A stretch of DNA of 60,000 bases from Adiantum capillus-veneris (taxonomy: Eukaryota; Streptophyta; Polypodiopsida; Polypodiales; Pteridaceae): positions 10,583,001-10,643,000 of the forward strand of contig CM043969.1 in assembly GCA_014529385.2 (NCBI GenBank). The letters run 5' to 3'. The position numbers and the translations under genes are program-made. Under the pieces are notes generated by a model, which saw only the letters and a list, made by a program, of their open reading frames with translations, was not told the origin of the DNA and did no database searches. This document shows positions 1-10,088 of the stretch, piece by piece. How positions within the stretch are numbered: position 1 is the first letter of the stretch; every line of letters begins with the position of its first letter.

Positions 1-798
1 TTACCAAGGGGAATCTTGGGGACAAAGATGAAGTGTTAAATACAGTAAACATGAAAAAACTGGGTTGAACATTATGAGTTGTAGAATCCCATAGAAACTA
101 TTCAATATCTAGCCAAATTTGATCCTTATGACTAGATATGGTTACTACCTACAAAATGCATGTAGTTGTCACAAGAAACTAACAATATTGAAAAAGCTCT
201 ACTTGATATACTAGAATGTTTCGTTTTCTTCCATAATTGAAAAAATCAACCATCGTTGTGTACTATGAAAAATAGGGTATTAGGTGCCCCAAAACTCAAG
301 GAATGTTAGCTTTATGTTACAATATGTGACATAGAAAATCAAAAATGAATTTGGATATCATGAAATCCACCAAAAAAATCATAGAAGAGCTAAAATTGGC
401 TAAAAAACAGGATTTGACAATTTTTGTAATTTAGTCATAACTTACAACTTTAATATTTATTTCTCCCTAGAAGCATCAGGACATGTTGAGGACTACTAAA
501 GATAGTTCTCTAGCATTATAGACCTCACAAACATGAATTCTAGAGTGGTATAGTTGCAAAAAGTTGAAAAAAGCCAAAAACAGGACCCGTTTTTTCACAC
601 AGTTTAGGTTGTGAAATGTTGTGCAAGGACAATGTTAAAGATGGAATTGATATTCCAAAAAAATGTCGAGTTTTTTTCAGTTCATGAGACAACTTTATAG
701 ATAGATAGCACCTCAAAATCCATTTTGAAACTCTTGACATAATTCAAGGAAAATGGTCACTTCACAGGACATAAAAGTGTCCCATTACCAACCTAGTG
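1..798. mobile_element. CACTA-type DNA transposon, one terminus
   Basis: The segment ends at 798 in TTACCAACCTAGTG, the inverse of CACTAGGTTGGTAA found at 21180. CACTA (En/Spm) elements begin with CACTA, end with TAGTG and make a 3-bp target duplication. About 30 bp inside each end is AGGACWTAAAAGTGTCC, itself an imperfect palindrome. Bases 1 to about 556 are closely repeated at about 21712-22268, so both belong to one family. The rest of the element lies left of the window. No transposase is visible; 557-780 is unique here. What follows is TTA then AGTGC, and the uninterrupted repeat copy at 10500-10508 reads TTAAGTGC, which supports TTA as target site. Family assignment is inferred from termini only. 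Confidence 0.6.
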
Positions 799-2401
799 TT
801 AAGTGCAAATAAACTTCAAATGAGGTAAACTTCTATTCCAGTTATCAAGCCAATACATAAATAACTTAATTTTAAGTTTTTAAATAGTTTTAAGTGATGC
901 AGTGAAATATGTTTTTTTAATTTTGAAAATGTTTAAAGAAAATAGGACTTTTCAAAATTATTCTTTTAATTTTAAAGTAATTTTCACTAACCATAATCGC
1001 TTTTTAAATCCTTTTTGAATTTTGTAGTCCTCTTTGCAGTCCTCAATAGAAAATGCAACTCCAACAATCTATTCCACTCTCAATTTCCCTCCTTTGTCTC
1101 TCCTCGGTTTCCCTTTTCTCTCTCTAAATTTACCCACACACTATCTTACTAACTCATAGTCAATCACAATGAACACTACTCATGAATACACACAGTCTTA
1201 ATTACCCTCTTTCTCTCTTATTCTCTCTCTTTCTAATCCCTGCTCTCCCACACACTGTCAAATCCAATACCCATATTGCAAATTGACAGTAATCAATTCC
1301 AATTTCTTTCCTGCTCTCAAGGAAGCGGCATCACAATAAGAATTCTCTCTCTACCTAATATTCATAACACACAGAAGCACACACACTCAGAGAATTACAA
1401 TCATGCATACCTTTAGATTAATCTTTATTGGTCTATCAATTTCTCTCCGTCTCTCCTACTAGCAAGAGCATTGACAATACTTACTTCTTCTCTCTCTAGT
1501 TCATTCTACATATGCCCAATTATCTTCTTCTCTCTCATATTCTCTCTTACACACACACTAACACACAAAAGTAATGTTCTACACTAACATACACACACAC
1601 ACACACCTTTTCTCAAGCAAAGCGACAACACATAAATGCATGTGACATTTTCTCTCTCCTATTCTCTGTCTATAACGTGCTAACGACTCTCTCTCTCTCT
1701 CTCTACTTCTTCATAGGCTCTACTCCCTCTCTCTACCCTCTCAGGCTCACAACCCCACACCAAGGCAGTGCAACTGGCTTGCGGCCCCACTATCTCTCTC
1801 ACTCTCTAACTGCACCCTGGCGGCTCCTCTCACGCTTTCTCTCTAACCTCCTAACGACGCTTCTCTCTCTCTCTCTACTTGCACACTGGCTATCTGCTCT
1901 CCCCCTTTCTCACATGCTCTCCCTACTCTCGAACTGCTTGCGACCCTCTGGCGATTCCCCAACCGCATACCTCTTCAGAGCTGGCCAACCAGAACCAAGA
2001 AAAAAATGGTTTTTTAATAAAATATATTCTCTTTCCATAATTTTAAGGTCTATAAAGACCTTGTTCTCGCTTTTGAATCCCCAAGACCTCAAAGATCTCT
2101 ATCATGGTAATGAGCCTTGAGCTCAAATCTTCTCTCCCCCTATTCTCTCTAATCTCACAGTCTCTCCCGGATTTTAAGTCAAAATTTGAAGCTTTTCCCG
2201 GTACTTACAATAAAACTTATGTACGTTTCCTGCTTTCCTCGAAGGCAAACTCAATATCTAAGTGAGATTTTACAATTTTGACCAACTAACATATATTAAC
2301 ACAAGTTAAGGCAAACTCATAGGACTTCTAAGATCTACTTCGGCTAAGACTGAACTTAAGATCTCTTATTGTAATGCTCACTTTGAAACTTTCTCGAGCT
2401 G
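799..2401 (-). repeat. Long LTR-like direct repeat, copy 1 (A1, truncated)
   Basis: Sequence from TTAAGTGCAAATAAAC to CTCGAGCTGG is repeated in the same orientation at about 10503-12065. Both copies have a pyrimidine-rich middle full of CTCT and ACAC tracts (about 1080-1960), then AATATATTCTCTTT and GACCTTGTTCTCGC. Copy 2 extends further on both sides. Here the left part is replaced by a CACTA end and the right part by a copia LTR. I read it as part of an LTR on the minus strand, because copy 2 starts on that strand with TGTAGACCCC, a common gypsy LTR start. Open frames in the CT-rich tract are low-complexity artefacts. Confidence 0.6.
1590..1607. repeat. (AC)n microsatellite
   Basis: A run of about eight AC dinucleotides inside the CT-rich part of repeat A1. 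The same tract occurs at the matching place of copy A2 near 11290. A (CT)n tract follows at about 1686-1704. Confidence 0.8.
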
Positions 2402-2406
2402 GTTAT

Positions 2407-2630
2407 TGAAATTAGGGTTGTAGAGAAACGCACACAGCTTGGAGAAGACGAAGGAAGCTCAAGGCACACAAGTGAGAGTGTATTACTTAGTGTGCAATGG
2501 AAATATTGATAGTCCTAGAGTGATGGGCATATATACAATGCACGGGGGAAAAAACCTCCTAAAGAGGGAAAAAATGCATCGGCGGTCCTAGTGTGTTCAC
2601 ACACATCACTACCACATGTATATGGTAACA
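2407..2630 (-). repeat. Ty1/copia 3' LTR
   Basis: On the minus strand the LTR starts TGTTACCATATACATG directly after a polypurine tract and ends CCCTAATTTCA, giving a 224-bp TG..CA unit. A TATATATG box lies near 2528-2535. The sequence just left, GTTAT at 2402-2406, is the candidate 5-bp target duplication. The partner 5' LTR is not in the window because the element is interrupted at 4432. Confidence 0.6.
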
Positions 2631-2646
2631 AATCCCCCCTAGAGTG
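2631..2646 (-). other. Polypurine tract of the copia element
   Basis: Minus strand CTCTAGGGGGGATT immediately precedes the TG of the LTR. This is the expected place and composition for the plus-strand primer of a retrotransposon. Confidence 0.65.
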
Positions 2647-4431
2647 ATGCGGTGAACAAGAGCTGGCACATGAGTAAAGGGAAGTGCCATGCCCTAAGGA
2701 CATGATCAATCCACAAAGGGGAGTAAGCCCAAAGCTTTGCGGAAAGCTTCGAGCTTCTCACGAGACAATGCCTTTGTGAAAAGATCTGCAAGGTTGTCCT
2801 ATGTTGGCACATAAGCCAAGCTGATCTCTCCTGTTGAGAGTCTCTCCCTGACATAGTGGTAATGCACCTCAATGTGATTTGTGCGAGCATGAAAAACTGG
2901 GTTCCTCGCAACTGTCAATGTGCTCTGACTGTCAATGTGCTCTGACTGTCAATGTGCAAGTGCCAATGTGCCATACACAGAGTCAACCGTAGCTGTGAAG
3001 ACTGCCCTGTACTCAACCTCACAACTCGAAGTGGCCACAATAGGTTGCTTCTTGCTCAACCATGATATACATCAACTGCCAAGCATGAAACAAAAACCAC
3101 TTGTGGACACTCGCGTGTCAAAACAACCAGGCCAATCTGAGTCCGAAAAAGCATGTAAATATGGCGGCAATGATCCCCCTTGGGATAAAACAAGCCAAGA
3201 TGTAAAGTGCCACTAAGGTAGTGGAAAATCCACTTGATAGCCTACCAATGCTTAGACCATGTGCTATGGGTAAATTTGTTGACCTGTGAGAGTGCAAACT
3301 GAATATCCAGCCTCGTGTTGCATACATAAATGAGGCATCCAACAACAATTTGGTAAAGTGTGACATCTGCAGGATCACCAGCATCATGAAGACTCAATTT
3401 TAAACCTGTTTCCATGGGAGTGGCAATAGATTTGCAATCCTCAAGTCCAAATTTACATAGTAATGTCTCTGTGTAACTTTTCTAACACAAGGAAATACCA
3501 CCATCACACTGCTTAAACTATATACCCAAGTAATGATGCAACAACCCCAAATCTTTCATCTTGAAAGTAGCATTCAAATCAGCCTTAAATTCAAAAATAT
3601 GTCTCTCATTTGGTCTAGTGATCAGCAAATCATCTACATAAAGAACCACAATGAGAAGTGCATCACCCTCACGCTTTACATACAATGTGCTTTCTGTTGG
3701 ACTGTTACGAAAGCCTTGTTTGACCAAATGAGTGTCAGCTTTCTCATACCAAGCACGAGGAGATTGCTTCAACCCATACAAAGCCTTCTTACATCTGCAC
3801 ACTTTGTCCTCTTGTCCTTTCTTGACAAAACCGCGAGGCTGCGTTACATAAACTTCCTCAAATATGTCACCATTCAAGAAAGCAGTAACAATGTCTGATT
3901 GATGTACATCCCAACCAAAATGAGCTGCCAATGCACCTAGAAAACACACAGTAGTCATACGACAAGTGGGAGCAGAAGTCTTTTCATAATCTATGCCTTT
4001 TTGTAGTGCATAACCCTTTACAACAAGTCGAGCCTTATGACGATTGATCTCACCAATCGGCTTGCGTTTCAACTTTTAAACCCACTTCGTACCAATGGCC
4101 TTTTTGCCAGGAGGCAAATCACATAAAGTCCATGTGTCATTTTTTATAAGTGCATTATATTCTGATTGCATGGCAGCCATCCAATTTTCTGAATTCTGTG
4201 CTTCATCAAAAGACAGAGGTTCGTCAACATCATGTAAGCTAGACACACCTAAAGCATAATAATCTCATGCATAAGATGCATGGTGAGAGACTGAACGAGT
4301 ACGACTAGACAAAGGTGCATCCAATTTATTGTCACACAAAGTGTGCACCAGCCATTTTGGCATACCTCTAGCCTGCTCATTTTCAGCCCTTTCCTCATAA
4401 AGTACATCATGTACATCTGCATCAGTAAAAG
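2640..4431 (-). pseudogene. Ty1/copia pol, 3' half (RT and RNase H), broken
   Basis: Reverse transcriptase and RNase H of a copia retrotransposon, read leftwards. Between about 4072 and 3518 the RT shows the copia hallmarks SDIVTAFLNGDI, KALYGLKQSPRAWY and the catalytic YVDDLLI. Upstream (4430-4075) is the usual leader, with the WMAAMQSEYNAL motif. Downstream, RNase H fragments lie in shifting frames to the family C-terminus (NHIEVHYHYVRE, LADLFTKAL) near 2900-2730. Stops include one at 4073-4075 and one ending the main frame at 3518. A 17-bp unit repeated 2.8 times at 2911-2957 breaks RNase H. Gag, protease and integrase are missing because foreign sequence begins at 4432. Confidence 0.9.
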
Positions 4432-6289
4432 TGTAAGATCCCCAACCTGCCTATACCGAGATCGGGATAGGATCCTTGACAGGTCTCTAGGCCTTATAAA
4501 AATCAGAGTCTCTAAACAGTAAAAAAAATATCCAAGGAATAGACCTTTACCATTGACAATGGCTTGGGTCTATAGCCTTAGAAGCAGACCTAGTCCTGTC
4601 TCGCAGCGGAAACGGAACAAAGTATTCAAACGGCCTAAAAAAAAATTCTTATTCCGGCCCTATAACTTCATCATTCAGATTATGGTTTCCTTAGCCAACG
4701 CTTTTTTCCCCCTAACATATGTGAGGGCACAGTCGTTGGTGGATTCCTCTTCCAAGTGAGAAGTTTCTAAAACGTTTTAGTGCGCGAGAATGGATAGTTA
4801 CCTGACTAATCAGGTCCACCCGTCCATGATTGACAACCTTAGTCAATCCCCACTTACCACCCCGCACTCACACATGATTCATTTATCTTACTATCATATT
4901 ATTTTAAACATTTAAAATAATGGTTTCTTTTAACTTTTCGTCACAGTAATTCCTTGAATCAATTATTAAAGACAGCATTGAAAGCATTCTTTTAGAAAAC
5001 AGACATCTTTAAACTTAAGACAGGGTACTGTCAATCAAAACAGTATCCATAATAACCATGACCAGTACTCTTCTTGTCTCAAGACCACCTAAGGGTGAAA
5101 AACAACACCCATTCCTTATTCAAATCCGGAGTGGATAAACCCCCACCCAAGGTTCCGGGTGCCCATACACCAAATCAGTTGCCCATACAACCGGGCGGCT
5201 CCCCTAGGATAAAAACGGTATCCTAACTTATGTAGACACATCAAGACATGACACGGAGTAGAAACTCATCGTTCATGGGGATAACCGACTTAACCGTGGC
5301 TAGAAAGCCAATCATTATCATCAATTTATATCAAGGAGTCGGAGGTGTCTTGAGACAAGCTGTCTTAAGGATGATCAAACATATCCTTTCTAATTCAATC
5401 AGTTTTAACCCAAACAATTCTTTCCTATGTTATAAACAAATGTACATTGGAAGTTACCTTCCGTTTTCATAATGCTAACTTATAAAATAACTTAAACTAA
5501 TTAAAGACTTAATTGAACAATGGGACACCCACCTGGGATTGATTGGCCATCTGCTGCTGCGCTGGCGCCTGAAGACTCTCCTCCGTAGGCCTACTACTAG
5601 GCCTGGCTTCGTCGTCGTGCGACGCTCTAGTTTGTTTTGGAGCTACTTCCTCATCATCAGATGTAGGATTTGCTCGGGTTCTTTTTGGTATCATAACTTC
5701 TTATCCTTATAAAAAGGACGTCTAATTATTAGGTAAATAATTCAAAATCTAAACTTAACCTTTGTATTCAATCGTAACCCATCCAAGGTTAAATTTATAG
5801 TCTTAATTGATAAATTCTTGACCTAGTAATTTCTTATTTGTTTATATAAGCATGATAACTTCTTCCACCGCTTCCCTAAGGGTTTTCTAAACTCTTCTAA
5901 CTTTCTTATAATTTTCTATATCTTTTTCCTAATTTTCCTATCAACTTTTAAGCTAATAATTTACTTATTTTGGGCTTAATATTTATTGTAATTAATTTCT
6001 ATTAAATATTTCATTTCCTTAACTTGATATCATAGGTTTGCACTTACTATAATTTTTCTAAAAACTTTTAACCACAAAGTCTATTTATTTTAATTAATCA
6101 TTTGCTCAAAATAAGACTTTTGGTCAATTATGATTTACTAACCTCACTAATTAACTATGGTATAATAACCACAAGTAGATAAGGATATTTTTGACCTCTG
6201 GTAAATATCTTATTATTTTTCAACTTAGTTATATAATTTCCTTCTTCAATTTTTAGCTAAGATTAGGATAATTTGACTTAAATAAATAC
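4432..6289. other. LTR-like or leader segment inserted in copia
   Basis: Coding similarity to copia stops abruptly at 4432, where TGTAAGATCCCCAACC begins. Many plant gypsy LTRs begin TGTAA or TGTAG followed by CCCC, so this may be an LTR start on the plus strand; the same bases read from the other strand would be an LTR end. From 4440 to 5500 the sequence is non-coding with many CCC and ACC words. From 5700 to 6290 it is AT-rich with no feature I recognise. The right boundary is unclear, perhaps near 9260, and no target duplication was found. Confidence 0.35.
5509..5694 (-). CDS. Short ORF resembling a gypsy gag N-terminus
   Basis: A 61-codon frame starting MIPKRTRAN and rich in Asp, Glu, Ser, Pro and Gln. 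Several plant Ty3/gypsy Gag proteins begin with a similar hydrophilic basic/acidic stretch. It stops after 61 codons and no capsid or zinc-knuckle sequence follows. It lies on the same strand as the candidate promoter at 8890. It may be a truncated gag start or chance. Confidence 0.25.
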   Translation of the reverse strand: MIPKRTRANPTSDDEEVAPKQTRASHDDEARPSSRPTEESLQAPAQQQMANQSQVGVPLFN

Positions 6290-7150
6290 TTATATTACTT
6301 TTTTAACCTTGACATATTTATCACGGCCTCTTTATTATGTAAACTAACTGCGATAAATAGAATGTAATCATATAGCATGATTTACTAATTTCCCCCTTGA
6401 AATTTCCACCAAAATTAGTATATTTTGACTTAGATAAATATCTATACTACTTCACGGCCTCTTTACCCTACAATATAGCTTTGATAAATAGCATGTAATT
6501 ATAACACATGATTTACTAATTTCCCTCTTTAGTTTTTAGCTAGAAATAGTATAATTTGACTTAGATAAATATCTACACTACTTTTCTGACCTTGGCATAA
6601 TTATCACGGCCTCTTTACCCTATAATACAGCTCTGATAAATAGCATGTAAGTATAGCATATGATTTACAAATTTCTCTCTTTAGTTTTTAGCTAAAAATA
6701 GTGTAATTTGACTTAGATAAATATCTATACTACGTTTCTAACCTTGGCATAATTATCACGGCCTCTTTACCCTATAATATAGCTGTGATAAATAGCATGT
6801 AATCATATAGCATGATTTACTAATTTCCCTTTTTAATTTTTAGCTACAAATGGTGTAATTTGACTGAGATAAATATCTATACCACTTTTCTAACCTTGGC
6901 ATAATTATCACAGCCTCTTCACCCTATGATATAGCTTCGAAAAATAGCATGTAATCATATAGCATGATTTACTAATTTCCCTCTTTAGTTTTTAGCTAAA
7001 AATAGTGTAATTTGACTTTGATAAATATCTATACTACTTTTCCAACCTTGGCATAATTATCATGGCCTCTTTACCCTATAATATAGCTTTGATAAATAGC
7101 ATGTAATCATATAGCATGATTTACTAATTTCCCTCTTTAGTGTTTTGCTA
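6290..7150. repeat. ~151-bp tandem repeat, subfamily 1 (6 copies)
   Basis: Six diverged units. The landmark CACGGCCTCTTTACCCTA occurs near 6322, 6455, 6605, 6757, 6907 and 7061, so steps are 133, 150, 152, 150 and 154 bp; the first unit has a deletion. Each unit contains GATAAATAGCATGTAAT, then TTTACTAATTTCCC, then TTTTTAGCTA and ATTTGACTTAGATAAATA. It is AT-rich and non-coding. Confidence 0.9.
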
Positions 7151-7268
7151 AAAATAGCGTAAATCCACTAAGATGATTAGTTAAACTAACTATCTGAGAT
7201 TAGAAAAATTATTACAGGTTATTTAACATCTAATAAACCTCTAAAAAATTAACTCCATTCAATTTGAA

Positions 7269-8470
7269 TCTATTTACTAATTTCCCTTATTTAAATTGCT
7301 CAAAAAACAGAGTAATTATGTCTAATTAATTAGCTAAATTAATTATCTGAGCTTCTCCTATTTAAATTGCTCGGAAAACAGGGTATTTCTGCTAAAATAA
7401 TTAGCTAGATTAACTTTCTGAGCTTTTCCTAATTATCACGGGTTATGAAACACCTAGTTAACCACTAATCATTATATCACCTCATTTGAAATTCATTTAC
7501 TAATTTCCCCTATTTAAATTTTTCAAAACACAGAGTAATTCTGCCTAATTAATTATCTAGATTCATTATTTGAGCTTCTTTTAATTATCACGGTTTCCTT
7601 AATACCTAATTAACCACTGATAAATATATCAGAGCAATTGAAATCAATTTACTAATTCCTCCCATTTAAATTTCTCAAAAAACAGAGTAATTCTGCCTAA
7701 GTAATTAGCTAGATTAATTATCTGATCTTCTCCTAATTATCACGGATTCCTTAACACCTAGTTAACCACTGATAAATATATCAAAGTAATTGAATTCAAT
7801 TTACTAATTTCCCCTATTTACATTTCTCAAAAAACAGAGTATTTCTGCAAAAGAAATTAGCTAGATTAATTTTCTGAGCTTCTCCTAATTATCACAGGTT
7901 CCTTTACATCTAATTAACCCTTGATAATTATATCATAGCATTTGACATCTATTTACTAATTTCCCCTGTTTAAATTGTTCAAAAACAGGGTATTTCTATC
8001 AAAGTAATTAGCTAGACTAATTTCCTGAGCTTCTCATAATTATCATGGGGTTTGAAACACCTAATTAAATACTAATAATTATATCATAGCATTTGAATTT
8101 CATTTACTAATTTCTCCTATTTAAATTGTTCAAAAAAACAGGGTATTTCTTCTAACTTAATTAGCTAGATTAATTTTCTGAAATTCTCCTAATTATCACG
8201 GGTTCTTGAACACCTAATTAACCACTGATAAATATATCACAACATTTGAAATCATTTTACTAATTTCCCCTATTTAAATTGCTCAAAAAACAGGGTATTT
8301 TTGCTAAAATAATTAGCTAGATTAACTTTCTGAGCTTTTTCTAATTATCACAGGTTTTTAAACACCTAATTAAGCACTGATAATTATACCATCTCATTTG
8401 AAATTCATTTACTAATTTCCCCTATTAAAATTGCTCAAAAAACAGAGTAATTATACCTAATTAATTAGGA
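7269..8470. repeat. ~152-bp tandem repeat, subfamily 2 (about 8 copies)
   Basis: Units are marked by TTTACTAATTTCCCC followed by TATTTAAATTGCTCAAAAA near 7269, 7496, 7647, 7800, 7952, 8103, 8258 and 8406. After the first partial unit the steps are 148-155 bp. Each has AATTAGCTAGATTAAT, TGAGCTTCTCCTAATTATCACGG and ACACCTAATTAACCACTGATAA. The shared TTTACTAATTTCCC and AATTATCACGG words and the same period link it to the array at 6290-7150. Confidence 0.9.
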
Positions 8471-8889
8471 AAACTTCTCAAAAAATTATAGGATAATTTT
8501 CCTAGATTAATAACTATCTAATGCATCTCTGATAAATAATTCAACTTAATCAAATCCCAATTAATATTTTTACCATTAATTCATGGTTAATTTGGCTGAT
8601 TTCCGCCTTAAGATGATAGGATAAATAATTAGCTTAGTATTACTAAGCTTAATTATAATAATCAGCAGAGATTAATTAATTTATAGAGGTTTTAGGAGCA
8701 TATATAGGCCTAATCTTTGATTTATTAACAAATATCTTAATTTTACCTTGCTAATTAAGAAAGATTATACTAATTACCATTTAGGTTAATCAATTAAAGA
8801 TTAATCTCTAATGATTTCTGTGTAGTGTCCTCTCTAAATGAGAGAGAGAGTATCAAGGCTCCGAGTCTGTGTAAAATGTGAAGCTAGGG

Positions 8890-8909
8890 GTCCTATTTAT
8901 AGTTTTCTG
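8890..8909 (-). promoter_or_regulatory. Candidate TATA box of an LTR promoter
   Basis: Minus strand reads CTATAAATAGGACCCC, followed about 30-70 bp later by a GAGTCTGTG/CTCTCTCTCTC stretch typical of an LTR transcription start. If real, transcripts would run left through the 151-bp arrays. Confidence 0.4.
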
Positions 8910-9274
8910 GCACTCATAAGCTCTCACCGGCTGAAAAAGGCAGTTGCTTGAAGTTCAAGCAGCCCCCAGCAAGTCAAAAAACAGCCCCTGCTGCTAAATG
9001 AGTCCCTGACACGTCAGTGATGACCCTCCCATTACCTGGCAGCTTTTAAAATATCAAATATGCTATATTTTGACCTATTTTTTACTTAATTGGTAAATAT
9101 CTTGTAAATATCTTGAAAGTATACCTCTTTTCTTTACTGTAGCACACACCACTTTATTCATAGGGTACTAAAGTTTCAAAATAAATTTGCTGAAATATTT
9201 GTAAATTCTCCCTACCAAGACACACTTCTAAGAAGGCTTGTCTTTTCTTGATATCTATCAAGGTAACTATATTA

Positions 9275-9814
9275 TTATCTACTAGTTCTCTTTCCTTCCG
9301 TTCTACATCTCTCAGTAACATGGGTTATCAATAGAAACACTTTATGGTTATTGATAGATATGCTAATATTGTCAATACAACATTCATTATTGACTATAGG
9401 AGTCGTAGGCTTCTCACTCTCACGTGGCCTCTCATCATTGGAAAGGACTTGACATCCAAATATAAGCTGCCTATTATCATCAAGCTCCTCTCCCATTGTA
9501 TTAATGCACCCACTCATGGTTTTCACTTCCTCAGTATGCAATTTAGGTTCCTTATCTAAAATTTTACAAGTTTTTCCTGTTTCTTTTTTAAAACGTATTA
9601 TGTCTTGTTGAAAAAAGTCATATTCTAACATCGAAGACTCTTTATCTTGTCTAGCCTTCATAAAAGCTTGTCCATTTTCTAGCTTTAATCTAATCAAATT
9701 TTGCCAAATTTGAGCAAAAGCCTCATCAACTAGTTCCTGTTGTTTCAGTAATTCTACTTGAATAGCCTTTGCTTCTTCAAGTGCGCTAGGATCTCCTACA
9801 CACCCCTCTAACAT
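9275..9814 (-). CDS. Unknown 179-aa protein, possibly retrotransposon ORF
   Basis: An uninterrupted 179-codon frame, the longest in its neighbourhood. Residues 10-110 are rich in Glu, Gln, Lys and Leu (KAIQVELLKQQELVDEAFAQ) and look helical, perhaps coiled coil. The last 70 residues are more polar. It starts about 250 bp downstream, in the minus sense, of a candidate primer-binding site and LTR (10067-12329). It may therefore be the first ORF of that LTR element, whose remainder is lost. I do not recognise a domain. It could also be a chance survivor. Confidence 0.35.
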   Translation of the reverse strand: MLEGCVGDPSALEEAKAIQVELLKQQELVDEAFAQIWQNLIRLKLENGQAFMKARQDKESSMLEYDFFQQDIIRFKKETGKTCKILDKEPKLHTEEVKTMSGCINTMGEELDDNRQLIFGCQVLSNDERPRESEKPTTPIVNNECCIDNISISINNHKVFLLITHVTERCRTEGKRTSR

Positions 9815-10066
9815 GTGAAGAATGTTTATTTTCTAGGGTCTACTTCACCTAACTTCATGTTCTTCTCTGTCTGTTGTTATAACATGTTAACTCTAACAAG
9901 CGATTGAATCTCTCACCTTCAATAAACTAATAGACGGCTCTCGACTAACATATTCTATTAGCAACCTCAAGGTCATCAAGACCAAAGTATGCACTGGGAA
10001 AACCCAAAGTCTATTTAAGACTTGCCTCTCCTGGCGTTACTACACAGACATTGCCTCTTCTTGAAT

Positions 10067-10085
10067 GGCCAAACCCTGGGTACCA
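10067..10085 (-). other. Candidate primer-binding site of LTR A2
   Basis: Minus strand TGGTACCCAGGGTTTGGCC begins 3 bases after an LTR-like end (TTTTGCA at 10089). A PBS starts TGG to pair with a tRNA CCA end. The matching tRNA was not identified. Confidence 0.35.
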
Positions 10086-10088
10086 ACA

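Noticed and set aside
1677-2120. 147-codon plus-strand frame in the CT-rich repeat
   Set aside because: It is made of CTCTCT/ACAC low-complexity sequence and exists only because the repeat lacks stops in one frame; copy A2 does not keep it.
6290-8470. Regularly spaced repeats that might suggest a CRISPR array
   Set aside because: The whole unit repeats, there are no unique spacers, and the genome is eukaryotic. It is a satellite-like tandem array.
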